A stretch of 64,000 nucleotides of DNA from Anaerolineales bacterium (lineage in GTDB: Bacteria > Chloroflexota > Anaerolineae > Anaerolineales > UBA11579), in assembly GCA_021463845.1 (NCBI GenBank), contig JAJTXV010000002.1, positions 228,962-292,961 on the forward strand. Direction: 5' to 3'. The notes under the pieces are model-generated. The model searched no databases. It was given only the letters and a program-made list of their open reading frames with translations, and had not been told where the DNA came from. The number at the start of each line of letters is the position of its first letter. Within the stretch, counting starts at the first letter, position 1. Below are positions 15,670 to 23,312 of this stretch, one piece after another. Position numbers and translations under genes: made by a program.

Positions 15670-15696
15670 AAAAGACCTGCATCGCAGGTCTTTTTT
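15668..15696. terminator. Bidirectional terminator after the kinase gene
   Basis: GACCTGC (15674-15680) pairs with GCAGGTC (15684-15690), flanked by six A and six T. Convergent genes lie on both sides. Confidence 0.85.
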
Positions 15697-15708
15697 ATTT
15701 GAACAACA

Positions 15709-16440
15709 CTAATTTTCATATCGACTATCATCTATTTGTTGGTCTCTCCGGCTGATGCGTGGTGTGGCTTCGGTCGGCGCGTCCAACGCGGCCCAGCGTG
15801 CTTCGGCCGCTGCCAGGTCTTCCTTGCTGGCCCGGCGCACCAGTGACCATTTGCCGCAATGCGGGCAGCGGTCAAATTTCTTGGCGCCCATATTGAAACT
15901 AAAGAAGCGCAGCGGGTACGGCAAACCGCACTTGGGGCACACCGCGCCGCCGCTTACACCATACTTGCCGCGCTGCGGCTTTTTGCTGCTCAACATGGCC
16001 GGCACTACCGTCGCCAACAGCGTCACTGCCAACACAACCCCCAGGATGGGGAAGACCAGCTCAACCATCTTGCCGCGGGCCTGCTCGGCCGAAAGAAAAA
16101 TGCGCGTGATCTCATTCGAACGCAGCTGGCTGCCATCGCTTAGATAGCCCAGCGCATACATGGTGCGCTCACCGGGCGCATAGTCCTTGGTGGTGAACTG
16201 CACCCGGAACGGCTCTTCGTCAACGTTGCCGATCAGCTCGCTGTCGACATAAAACTCCACGCGCTGCAGGTTGCTGGGCCCGCTGGCGCGCAGGCTGAAC
16301 AAGCCTTCAATGTCGCTGCCAAAACCAGCGTAGCCAAAGTCTCGGCTCATGCTGAGCGTCAGGCCGGCGTCCTGCGCGTGCGCAGGTATGACGGCGATGA
16401 ATAGGGCGGCGAGAACTACAAATAAAGCAAGTTTTTTCAA
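15709..16440 (-). CDS. Exported-domain membrane protein with cytoplasmic zinc ribbon
   Basis: The 243-residue product has a signal peptide (KKLALFVVLAALFIAVIPAHAQ), an Ig-like extracytoplasmic domain of about 90 residues (VEFYVDSELIGNVDEEPFRVQF, typical of bacterial Ig repeats), one membrane helix (VFPILGVVLAVTLLATVVPAM) and a cytoplasmic four-Cys zinc ribbon CPKCGLPYPLRFFSFN... CPHCGKW, then a charged tail. I know no named family with this order. It begins 4 nt after the ABC permease stop on the same strand, so it is probably the last gene of the GntR-ABC operon and could be an accessory or sensing subunit. Confidence 0.75.
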   Translation of the reverse strand: MKKLALFVVLAALFIAVIPAHAQDAGLTLSMSRDFGYAGFGSDIEGLFSLRASGPSNLQRVEFYVDSELIGNVDEEPFRVQFTTKDYAPGERTMYALGYLSDGSQLRSNEITRIFLSAEQARGKMVELVFPILGVVLAVTLLATVVPAMLSSKKPQRGKYGVSGGAVCPKCGLPYPLRFFSFNMGAKKFDRCPHCGKWSLVRRASKEDLAAAEARWAALDAPTEATPRISRRDQQIDDSRYEN

Positions 16441-16444
16441 TGGA

Positions 16445-17236
16445 TTACCTCCAACGCGTCAGGATCGTCTCGCGTTGAAACAAGCGGACTGCAAAATATA
16501 GTAGCGCAAGATCAATGAACACCAGCGCTCCGGCAATGCTGAGCATCAGCGATTGATTGAGCGCCACGGCCCCAAACATCTGGCCGAGGAAGAGAGCCAT
16601 TACCGGAAGGATCAGCAGCGCCGCCAGCTGCTCCGCGGCACGCGGGTCGTTCACGCGCGAGGAGATCATGATCGCCAGGCTTACCCCGGTCACCGAGACC
16701 AGCGGGCCGACCACAAAGATGCCCAGCAGCCACAGCGGTGACAGCAGGCGCGTCGCCACCGGGCCGCCGGCTATCACGCTGGTGCCGATGGCAAAAATGG
16801 TGAAGCTGGCCAGGCTGGCAAACAGCGCCGGCAGCGCCGCCGCCAGCGCTTTACCGGTCAGCAGCTCAGCCGTGGTGATGGGGGTTGCCAGCAAAGGTTC
16901 CAGGGTGCGTGTGGTCTTTTCGCCCACGATACTGTAGGACGCGATCGTGATGGGGATGATGGCCGGCATTAGCAGGAACAACACAAGGAACTGCTGCAGC
17001 AAAATAAGCTGCGTACACTGCAAGCCCTCCAGCGGGCCGCAGGCAGTTTCGAGCGCGGCCAGCAGCGGCCCAAACTCGGATTGCACTGCGCTTAGGTCGG
17101 CGCCGACGGTGGTGTACAGCAGGCCCAATGGAATGAGCGCAAAGACCAGCGGCATGAACACTACGCTGAAGATCACCAGCTTGTTGCGGAATACCTCCGC
17201 CCATTCCTTGCTGATAAGTACGCCTATCTTTTTCAT
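16445..17236 (-). CDS. ABC-2 type transporter permease (NatB-like)
   Basis: The 263-residue protein has six hydrophobic segments, including VIFSVVFMPLVFALIPLGLLY at the N-terminus and the ABC-2 core AIIPITIASYSIVGEKTTRTLEPLLATPITTAELLTGKALA, the strongly conserved SIVGEKxxxTLExLLxTPxxxxEL signature of NatB/ABC-2 permeases. An extracytoplasmic loop near residues 40-70 has two Cys residues. It overlaps the stop of the upstream CPBP-ATPase gene by 4 nt and is clearly its partner. The substrate is unknown; Na+ export and drug or peptide export are the common roles of this family. Confidence 0.88.
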   Translation of the reverse strand: MKKIGVLISKEWAEVFRNKLVIFSVVFMPLVFALIPLGLLYTTVGADLSAVQSEFGPLLAALETACGPLEGLQCTQLILLQQFLVLFLLMPAIIPITIASYSIVGEKTTRTLEPLLATPITTAELLTGKALAAALPALFASLASFTIFAIGTSVIAGGPVATRLLSPLWLLGIFVVGPLVSVTGVSLAIMISSRVNDPRAAEQLAALLILPVMALFLGQMFGAVALNQSLMLSIAGALVFIDLALLYFAVRLFQRETILTRWR

Positions 17237-19155
17237 GTCGCCGCCTCTGGCTGGGCCTGGGCGCCTAGCAGTTGAAAGTACACGTCTTCCAGGCTCTGGC
17301 GGATCTCGCCTACGAACTGCACGTCAGCGCCTAGCCCAACCAGCTCGCGCAGCAGTTCAGGGTTGTGGGCTTCTGGGTCGTCCAGCTTCACCACGATCTT
17401 GTCGCCGCGCAGATCGGCCTCATGGACATAGCTTTTCTGGCGCAGCGCATTGACAAATGCTTCTTTGGCTGCGGCCAGATGGAAAACCACCGAGCGGCCA
17501 AACAACTTGCGCCGCAAGCTGTTTGGCGTGTCCACTGCCAGCAGCTTGGACTTGAAGACCGCGATACGGTCGCATAGACGGTCGGCCTCGTCGAGGTTGT
17601 GGGTGGTGACAATGATGGTGCGGCCCTCGCCGCGCAGCTGCTCGATAAAATCGCGCACTACTCGCGAAGCCTCGGGGTCCAGGCCGCTGGTCGGCTCATC
17701 CAGAAAGATGACTTTGGGCTCGTGCAGCAGGGCGCGGGCAATGGCCAGCTTCTGGCGCATACCCTTCGAGAAGCCGCCCACAGCTTCGTGGCGGCGGCCC
17801 CACAGGCCCAGCATGCGCAGATAGCGTTCCACCTGACCGGGGATGTTGTCCACTTCGTACATCCTGGCAAAGAAATCCAGGTTGCGCTCGGCACTTAGTT
17901 GCTCGTACATGCCGGGTGTCTCGGTCAGAATGCCGATGTCCTTGCGCAGTTGGGTATTGTCGTCGCCCACGCGGTGGCCGGCCACCCAGGCTTCGCCTTC
18001 GGTGGGCGAGATCAGCGCCGCTAGCATGCGGATGGTGGTGGTCTTGCCGGCCCCGTTAGGGCCGAGCAGACCAAACACTTCACCCACCGGGATCTTGAGG
18101 TCAATATGGTCCACCGCCTCCAGGCTGCCGAAGCGCTTGGTCAAGCCGCTGGCAATGATCGCATCGGCGCTGGGCGGCGTGGCCGGGCCTGCAGACGGGC
18201 CGGATGTTTCACGTGAAACATCGCTGGTCGTTCCGCCCACCTCGCCATTCTTCCACAGCAGATAGGCTGCCAGCAGGGCGCTGGGTAGGCCACCGATCAG
18301 GCCGGTCGGCAGCGGCCCCAGCAGGGAGTTCAGGCCGGGAGCATCCAGATGGGTCATGTAAATGCCCACGCCGGCGATGGCGTTGATGCTGCCGTGGGCG
18401 ATGACCGCCGGCCACACACTGCCGCCGCGCAAGGTGAGCCAGCCGATGATGACCGCCAGCGGGATGGTGAACCACACCATCGCCAGAATACCGGTCCAGG
18501 GCTCGCCCCAATAGCCGAAGCCGTAGTTGTGACCCATGGCAATGATCGGCGCGTGCCACAAACCCCAGATGACGCCGACCGCCAGCATGGCCTTGCGGAA
18601 ACCGAGTGGCATCAGCTTGGGCTGCAGATAGGCCCGCCAGCCAAACTCTTCGCCGAAGGTAAAGATGCCGTTGATGATCGGCCCAAGCAATACGCCTTGC
18701 CCGATCTGGATCAGCATCACTGTCCAAACATCAAAGGGCAATTCCTGCCCCGCCATAGCGGCCGCATTGTCCAGTACGGTTTGCAGCGGGGTCAGGTTGC
18801 TGTCAAAGTGGCTGGGGTAAATGGCAAAGTACACCACCAAGCCCAACAAGGTCAGGATCGGCGGCAGCACCCAGGCCAGGACCCAGCTCATCCAGTTGCG
18901 GCCGGCCTGCGGGCGCAGCCACATGTCCTTCCAGCCTTCGCGCGTGATCACGCGGGTCAGCAGGTGCGCAACCGCGGGCGCCCACATACAGCCCAGCGCC
19001 AGCAGCGCGGTGGCCAACGTGATGCCAGTGCCCGGCAGGATCTCGGGGCTGTTGACCAGGCCACCGTTGAGATAGATCACGCCCGCGATCGCCCAACAAA
19101 GGCCAAAGGCCAGGCCTACAAAGATCCAAATACGTCGTGTGTCTAGAGTGTTCAT
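17233..19155 (-). CDS. Fusion of CPBP intramembrane metalloprotease and ABC transporter ATPase
   Basis: The 640-residue protein joins two domains. Residues about 1-310 are a multi-span CPBP (CAAX protease and bacteriocin-processing) domain with all three motifs intact: EEFGWRAYLQ (EExxxR), VIWGLWHAP (FxxxH type) and VIAHGSINA (HxxxN). A polar linker of about 35 residues follows. Residues about 345-640 are an ABC ATPase: Walker A LLGPNGAGKTTT, signature GFSKGMRQKLAIARAL, Walker B VIFLDEPTSGLDPEASR and switch His in IIVTTHNLDEADRLCDR. The start at 19155 has GGAG 5 nt upstream. A perfect parS sequence encodes part of the linker (DVSRET). The ATPase would power the permease encoded next; the fused protease may act on a peptide handled by the exporter, but that is inference. 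Confidence 0.88.
   Translation of the reverse strand: MNTLDTRRIWIFVGLAFGLCWAIAGVIYLNGGLVNSPEILPGTGITLATALLALGCMWAPAVAHLLTRVITREGWKDMWLRPQAGRNWMSWVLAWVLPPILTLLGLVVYFAIYPSHFDSNLTPLQTVLDNAAAMAGQELPFDVWTVMLIQIGQGVLLGPIINGIFTFGEEFGWRAYLQPKLMPLGFRKAMLAVGVIWGLWHAPIIAMGHNYGFGYWGEPWTGILAMVWFTIPLAVIIGWLTLRGGSVWPAVIAHGSINAIAGVGIYMTHLDAPGLNSLLGPLPTGLIGGLPSALLAAYLLWKNGEVGGTTSDVSRETSGPSAGPATPPSADAIIASGLTKRFGSLEAVDHIDLKIPVGEVFGLLGPNGAGKTTTIRMLAALISPTEGEAWVAGHRVGDDNTQLRKDIGILTETPGMYEQLSAERNLDFFARMYEVDNIPGQVERYLRMLGLWGRRHEAVGGFSKGMRQKLAIARALLHEPKVIFLDEPTSGLDPEASRVVRDFIEQLRGEGRTIIVTTHNLDEADRLCDRIAVFKSKLLAVDTPNSLRRKLFGRSVVFHLAAAKEAFVNALRQKSYVHEADLRGDKIVVKLDDPEAHNPELLRELVGLGADVQFVGEIRQSLEDVYFQLLGAQAQPEAAT
18205..18220. 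promoter_or_regulatory. parS-like site (perfect consensus), inside a coding sequence
   Basis: TGTTTCACGTGAAACA, identical to the 16-bp palindromic consensus bound by chromosomal ParB. It lies in the linker-coding part of the CPBP-ATPase gene. Confidence 0.8.
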
Positions 19156-19165
19156 GCTGCTCCTA

Positions 19166-19181
19166 TGTTTCACGTGAAACT
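19166..19181. promoter_or_regulatory. Second parS-like site (15 of 16 bases)
   Basis: TGTTTCACGTGAAACT in the 30-nt gap between two genes of the ABC operon, 961 bp from the perfect site and also palindromic over its central 14 bases. Confidence 0.75.
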
Positions 19182-19185
19182 ATCT

Positions 19186-19581
19186 TCAGTTTATAAAGTA
19201 CACCAGCCCGCCGATGATCACAGCGCATAACAGCAGCGTGCCGGTGACGATGTAGATCGCAAAGCGCCCATCACTGATCCCGTATTGCGTGCGGTAGGGG
19301 TCTGTGCCTGCGCCGGCGCCAGTGTTGACGCGTGACTTGGCGCCGCGCGGTCGCTTGAGACGGATGCGCGCGTCGTCAAACTTCTCCACCAGCTGCCAGC
19401 CATGCACTGACTCTTCTTCCAGCGCCTTGGCCAGCGTTTCCGGTGACCGGAAACCTGATATGGCCGAGCGCAAGATCTTGAACTCATAGTTGTTCAGGTC
19501 ATCGTGCGTGTAGTTGGTCATCTCTTCCTCCTCTTCCATCATTGCTTGCAATGCGGCTTGTGCTGCTCCAGCGAAAGCCAT
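19186..19581 (-). CDS. Small protein with C-terminal membrane helix, GntR-ABC operon
   Basis: The 131-residue product (ATG at 19581, AAGGAGG 5 nt upstream) has an acidic N-terminal stretch (MMEEEEEMTNYTHDDL), a folded part YEFKILRSAISGFRSPETLAKALEEESVHGWQLVEKFDDARIRLKR, and one C-terminal helix YIVTGTLLLCAVIIGGLVYFIN. The central part resembles small DUF4177-like domains (E-x-K-I-L-R...GWQLVEKF), which is a tentative link. It lies between the GntR regulator (34 nt upstream) and the CPBP-ATPase gene, so it likely belongs to the same operon. Confidence 0.75.
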   Translation of the reverse strand: MAFAGAAQAALQAMMEEEEEMTNYTHDDLNNYEFKILRSAISGFRSPETLAKALEEESVHGWQLVEKFDDARIRLKRPRGAKSRVNTGAGAGTDPYRTQYGISDGRFAIYIVTGTLLLCAVIIGGLVYFIN

Positions 19582-19615
19582 GGTGGCCTCCTTGTCTAAT
19601 AGATAATGAAGTCTC

Positions 19616-20020
19616 TTATCTTTTGCTCGTTTCCCAGGCCGCGATCTTTTCATCCATCAGCTTGCGCAGCTCGGCGGGCTCAAAGCCCAGCTTCTCCGCT
19701 TCTTCCACCAAGTGTTTGCCCAGCACGCCAAGCTGTTGCTTGCGCAGGCGCTGCAGGTCTTTGCCCGTCGGGGCATCGAGGATGAAGGTGCCGCGGCCAT
19801 GTTGGGTAGAGATGATGCCCTTTTCATCCAGCAGGCGATAGGCGCGCGCCACGGTGTTGAAGTTGATCTGCAGATCGGCCGCCAACTGGCGCACAGTTGG
19901 CAGCTGGTCACCCGGCTTAAGCTCGCCGTTGGCGATCGCCAGCCGGATCTGATCCATGATCTGCAGATAGGCGGGGGTATGGATGGTAAGGTCCACATGG
20001 AGTCTTGAAAGTGGGCTCAT
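19616..20020 (-). CDS. GntR-family regulator, YtrA subfamily
   Basis: The 134-residue protein has the GntR winged helix at its N-terminus (AYLQIMDQIRLAIANGELKPGDQLPTVRQLAADLQINFNTVARAYRLLDEKGIISTQHGRGTF) and only a short helical tail of about 45 residues, which is the YtrA type that controls ABC transporter operons. It heads the operon with the membrane protein, CPBP-ATPase, permease and zinc-ribbon genes, so it probably represses them and itself. I start at the ATG at 20020 because the family motif begins right after and a promoter lies 35 nt upstream. Confidence 0.92.
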   Translation of the reverse strand: MSPLSRLHVDLTIHTPAYLQIMDQIRLAIANGELKPGDQLPTVRQLAADLQINFNTVARAYRLLDEKGIISTQHGRGTFILDAPTGKDLQRLRKQQLGVLGKHLVEEAEKLGFEPAELRKLMDEKIAAWETSKR

Positions 20021-20054
20021 TGCTTCGCGTACCTCTGTATGAGTGTATATGTGT

Positions 20055-20083
20055 ATTATTGTATGAATCTCGTGCTTTGTCAA
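20055..20083 (-). promoter_or_regulatory. Promoter of the GntR-ABC operon
   Basis: On the minus strand TTGACA (20083-20078), 17-nt spacer, AATAAT (20060-20055). Around it GTAT/ATAC half-sites recur (TGTATTATTGTATGA and GTGTATATG), the kind of A/T-rich operator used by YtrA-type GntR proteins. Confidence 0.65.
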
Positions 20084-20227
20084 GTGCCAACACTCCTTTG
20101 TATCGCTTAAAAACAAAACTTTTTAAAGTAGAAGAAAAACTGTGCATATCTTTCCGCTCCATACTGTGTAGTTGGTGATCCGTGAAACGGGAACAACATA
20201 CTCGTAAGGTTTGGGCCGCGCGCTCGT

Positions 20228-20233
20228 TATAAT
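20228..20233 (+). promoter_or_regulatory. -10 box of the polyamine operon (leaderless layout)
   Basis: TATAAT ends 6 nt before the ATG of the deoxyhypusine-synthase-like gene; there is no ribosome site. No good -35 is visible. Confidence 0.55.
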
Positions 20234-20239
20234 GCGCGT

Positions 20240-21274
20240 ATGGATAAGAAAACTTTGCTCAGCCAGACCATTGAGCACATCGACATCAAGTCGTTTGACC
20301 CCACCCCCCTGGTGGACCAGTACGAGCGCATGGCATTTCAGGCGCGTAATCTAGCTCGGGCGGCTCGCATTTACGACAACATGTTGGCCGATACTGAGTG
20401 CGCGGTGATCCTGTGCCTTGCCGGCTCCCTGGTCAGCGCTGGGCTCAAGCGGGTGATCTATGACCTGGTGGATAACCACATGGTGGATGCGATCGTCTCC
20501 ACCGGCGCCAACGTGGTCGACCAGGACTTCTTTGAAGGCCTGGGCTTCAAGCACTACATGGGCGACCCCAAGTCAGATGATGATGCGCTGATGAACCTGC
20601 GCATTGACCGCATCTACGACACCTACATTGACGAAGACGAACTGCGCATCTGTGATGACACCATCAAGCAGATCGCCGACAGCCTGCCGCCCCACCCCTA
20701 CTCCTCGCGTGAGTTCATCTGGCACATGGGCAAATATCTTGTCGACAACGGCAAGGGTGAAGGCTGCTTCGTACGCCGCGCCTACGAGGTCGGCGTGCCC
20801 ATCTTCGTTCCGGCGTTCTCAGACTCCAGCGCCGGCTTCGGCCTGGTGGACCACCAATACCGCGCCACCGGCGGTGTGGTCTCCATTGACTCCGCCAAAG
20901 ACTTCCTGGAACTGACCAAGATCAAGATCGCCGCTGGCACCACCGGCCTGCTCATGATCGGCGGCGGCGTGCCCAAGAATTTTGCCCAGGACATTACCGT
21001 GGCCGCCGAGATCCTCGAAGGCGAAGCTGACATGCACAAGTACGCCATCCAGATCACCGTCGCCGACGAGCGTGACGGCGGCCTGTCCGGCTCCACCCTG
21101 CAGGAGGCCCACTCCTGGGGCAAGGTGGAGCAGGAGAGCGAGCAGATGGTGTTCGCCGAGGCCACCCTGGCCATGCCGCTCATTGCTGGCTACGCCTATC
21201 ACAAGGGCAGCTGGAAGAAGCGCCGCCACAAAGACTTCAACGCCGTGCTCGATAAGAGCGCTCAGGCCGCCTGA
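20240..21274 (+). CDS. Deoxyhypusine-synthase-like enzyme (probable polyamine aminobutyltransferase)
   Basis: The 344-residue protein belongs to the deoxyhypusine synthase family. It has the NAD-binding blocks ILCLAGSLVSAGLKRVIYDLVDN, VSTGANVVDQDFFEGLG and TTGLLMIGGGVPKNFAQD, and the catalytic Lys in HSWGKVEQ (Lys295), the residue that forms the imine with the aminobutyl group in eukaryotic DHS. Bacteria lack eIF5A, so the likely role is transfer of an aminobutyl group to a small amine, for example homospermidine synthesis from putrescine, as proposed for bacterial DHS homologues. It is followed within 21 nt by pyruvoyl arginine decarboxylase and agmatinase genes, which would supply putrescine. 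The transcript appears to be leaderless. Confidence 0.9.
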   Translation: MDKKTLLSQTIEHIDIKSFDPTPLVDQYERMAFQARNLARAARIYDNMLADTECAVILCLAGSLVSAGLKRVIYDLVDNHMVDAIVSTGANVVDQDFFEGLGFKHYMGDPKSDDDALMNLRIDRIYDTYIDEDELRICDDTIKQIADSLPPHPYSSREFIWHMGKYLVDNGKGEGCFVRRAYEVGVPIFVPAFSDSSAGFGLVDHQYRATGGVVSIDSAKDFLELTKIKIAAGTTGLLMIGGGVPKNFAQDITVAAEILEGEADMHKYAIQITVADERDGGLSGSTLQEAHSWGKVEQESEQMVFAEATLAMPLIAGYAYHKGSWKKRRHKDFNAVLDKSAQAA

Positions 21275-21295
21275 CCCGCGCCACAAGGAGACTAC

Positions 21296-21847
21296 ATGAT
21301 CCCGAACAAGATTTTCTTCACCAAGGGCGTAGGTGTGCACAAGGACCGCCTGGCTTCCTTTGAAGCCGCGCTGCGCAGCGCCAAGATCGAGAAATTCAAC
21401 CTGGTCTACGTATCCAGCATCTTTCCGCCCAACTGCAAGATGGTCTCGCCGGACGAGGGCCTCAAGCATCTCTCGCCCGGCGAAGTCGTGTTCTGCGTGA
21501 TGGCCCGCAGCGACACCAACGAGCCGAACCGCCTGGTGTCCTCTGCCATCGGTGTCGCCCTGCCGCAAGACACCACCCGCTATGGCTACCTGTCTGAGCA
21601 CCATGCCCACGGTGAGACCGGCGAAAAAAGCGGTGAGTACGCCGAAGACCTGGCCGCCACAATGCTGGCCACTACGATGGGCCTCGAATTTGACCCGGAT
21701 ATGGCCTGGGATGAGCGCAAGCAGATCTACGATGCCAACCCGCACATCTTCAAAACCCGCCACTATGTGCAGTCTGCCGAGGGCAACAAAAATGGGCTTT
21801 GGACCACGGTGCTGGCTGCTGCCGTGCTGATCCGTTCGGAAGACTGA
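21296..21847 (+). CDS. Pyruvoyl-dependent arginine decarboxylase
   Basis: The 183-residue proenzyme converts arginine to agmatine after self-cleavage at a Ser-Ser bond. [11 protein letters not shown] places this pair at residues 40-41, so Ser41 would become the pyruvoyl group. GHxxxRA-like surroundings, [26 protein letters not shown], and [24 protein letters not shown] are typical of PvlArgDC. AAGGAG stands 6 nt before the ATG. It is the middle gene of the polyamine cluster; the gap to the agmatinase gene is 10 nt. Confidence 0.94.
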   Translation: MIPNKIFFTKGVGVHKDRLASFEAALRSAKIEKFNLVYVSSIFPPNCKMVSPDEGLKHLSPGEVVFCVMARSDTNEPNRLVSSAIGVALPQDTTRYGYLSEHHAHGETGEKSGEYAEDLAATMLATTMGLEFDPDMAWDERKQIYDANPHIFKTRHYVQSAEGNKNGLWTTVLAAAVLIRSED

Positions 21848-21857
21848 TCCGCGGCAC

Positions 21858-22727
21858 ATGGCTGGCACCGGCACCCATACCCCGCCCTATAACTTCGGCG
21901 GCCTGCCTGACGAGTTCACCGCCTATGACTCCGCCAAGGTGGCGGTGGTGCCGGTGCCTTTTGACCTGACCACCTCGTGGATGCCTGGCACCGCCAAAGG
22001 CCCGCGCGCCCTCATCGAGGCCTCGGGTTACCTCGAGCTCTACGATATTGAGACCGATAGCGAGCCTTACGAGCACGGCATCTTCACCGATCAGGCCGTA
22101 ACTGCCGACGACACACTGGCGCTGAATGACAACGTGTACGCGCGCGTCAGACAGCATATCGAGGCCGGCAAGTTCGTCGTCACTTTGGGCGGCGAGCACT
22201 CCATCGCCTACGGGGCGGCCAAGGCCCACATCGAGGCCTACGACCAGCTCAGCATCCTGCACTTCGATGCCCACACCGACCGCCGCGAGGAGTTCGAGGG
22301 CGATAGGTTCAGCCACGCCTGTACGCTGCGCCGCATCTCTGAGCTCAACGATGACATCATTTCGGTGGGCATCCGCAGCCTGGATAGCGAAGAGCTGCAA
22401 TACCTTGACCGCGGCAAGGTCTTCTTTGCCGAAAACATCTACAACTCACAGGCATGGATCGACAAGATGGTTGGCTTACTCAAGCCCAACGTCTACATCA
22501 CCTTTGATCTCGACGTGTTCGACCCTGCCATCATGCCCTCCACCGGCACGCCGGAGCCGGGCGGCCTGCACTGGTATCCGGTCCTCGAGGCGCTGCGCGC
22601 TGTAAGCCGCAGACGCAACATCGTGGGCTGTGATGTGGTGGAGCTCAGCCCCAATGACGAGAATAAAGGGCCTGACTTTCTGGCCGCCAAGCTGATCTAC
22701 AAGCTGCTTGCATATAAATTCGCCTAA
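21858..22727 (+). CDS. speB: Agmatinase
   Basis: The 289-residue ureohydrolase would cleave agmatine to putrescine and urea. The Mn-binding motifs are all present: GGEHS (near residue 114), FDAHTDRR (about 134) and ITFDLDVFDPAIMP (about 215), followed by GGLHWYPVLEAL and VVELSPNDE. Length is normal for bacterial agmatinase. The N-terminal PPYNFGGLPDEFTAYDSAKVAVVPVPFD also fits. With the two preceding genes it forms an arginine-agmatine-putrescine route feeding the DHS-like enzyme. No strong ribosome site precedes the ATG; coupling to the upstream gene is likely. Confidence 0.95.
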   Translation: MAGTGTHTPPYNFGGLPDEFTAYDSAKVAVVPVPFDLTTSWMPGTAKGPRALIEASGYLELYDIETDSEPYEHGIFTDQAVTADDTLALNDNVYARVRQHIEAGKFVVTLGGEHSIAYGAAKAHIEAYDQLSILHFDAHTDRREEFEGDRFSHACTLRRISELNDDIISVGIRSLDSEELQYLDRGKVFFAENIYNSQAWIDKMVGLLKPNVYITFDLDVFDPAIMPSTGTPEPGGLHWYPVLEALRAVSRRRNIVGCDVVELSPNDENKGPDFLAAKLIYKLLAYKFA

Positions 22728-22754
22728 GCGATACGCTAGGCGCCCGGAGGCACC

Positions 22755-23300
22755 ATGAGAAAAGTCGTCTTTGCCATCAATATGACCATAGACGGCTATT
22801 GCGGCCACGAAACCGGCATCGCCGACGACGAGTTGCACCAATACTTCACTGACCTGTTGCACCAGTCAGGTGTGCATATTCTGGGCCGCAACACCTATGA
22901 GCTTATGTATCCCTTCTGGCACGATGTCGCCGTGGCACAGTCGGAAAGCCCGCTGATCAATGAATTTGCGCGTGTTTTTGATTCAATCCCCAAGATCCTC
23001 TTTTCGACGACGATGAAGACCGCCGAGTGGAGCAACACCACGCTGTTGCACTCAGGTCTGCGTGAAGAGATAGTGAAACTCAAACAGCAGCCAGGCAAGG
23101 ACATTGCCATCGGCAGCATCAACACTGCCGCTCAGGCGGAGCAATGGGGCCTGATCGATGAGTATCACTTCGTCGTCCATCCCATCATCGCCGGCAAAGG
23201 CCCGCGCTTGTTCGAACCGGGTGGCGGCCGTTCACTCACGCTGGTGAGCTCAAAGGTGTTCGGTTCGGGGGTCGTCGCCCTGCACTACCAGAAGTCATGA
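22755..23300 (+). CDS. Dihydrofolate-reductase-like (RibD C-terminal) protein
   Basis: The 181-residue product is of the RibD-C/YyaP-YwjB type: it starts RKVVFAINMTIDGYCG, has GVHILGRNTYELMYPFW, and the NADPH-binding stretch IAIGSINTAAQAEQWGLIDEYHFVVHPIIAGKGPRLFE. Members reduce pterin- or pyrimidine-like substrates or are uncharacterised; the specific reaction is unknown. GGAGG is 3-4 nt before the ATG. The next gene follows immediately, so these may be co-transcribed. Confidence 0.88.
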   Translation: MRKVVFAINMTIDGYCGHETGIADDELHQYFTDLLHQSGVHILGRNTYELMYPFWHDVAVAQSESPLINEFARVFDSIPKILFSTTMKTAEWSNTTLLHSGLREEIVKLKQQPGKDIAIGSINTAAQAEQWGLIDEYHFVVHPIIAGKGPRLFEPGGGRSLTLVSSKVFGSGVVALHYQKS

Positions 23301-23312
23301 AGTTCCGCGAAG

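Noticed and set aside
20170-20190. Another parS-like site (CCGTGAAACGG)
   Set aside because: It lacks the TTTCACGTGAAA core; only the two sites at 18205 and 19166 qualify.
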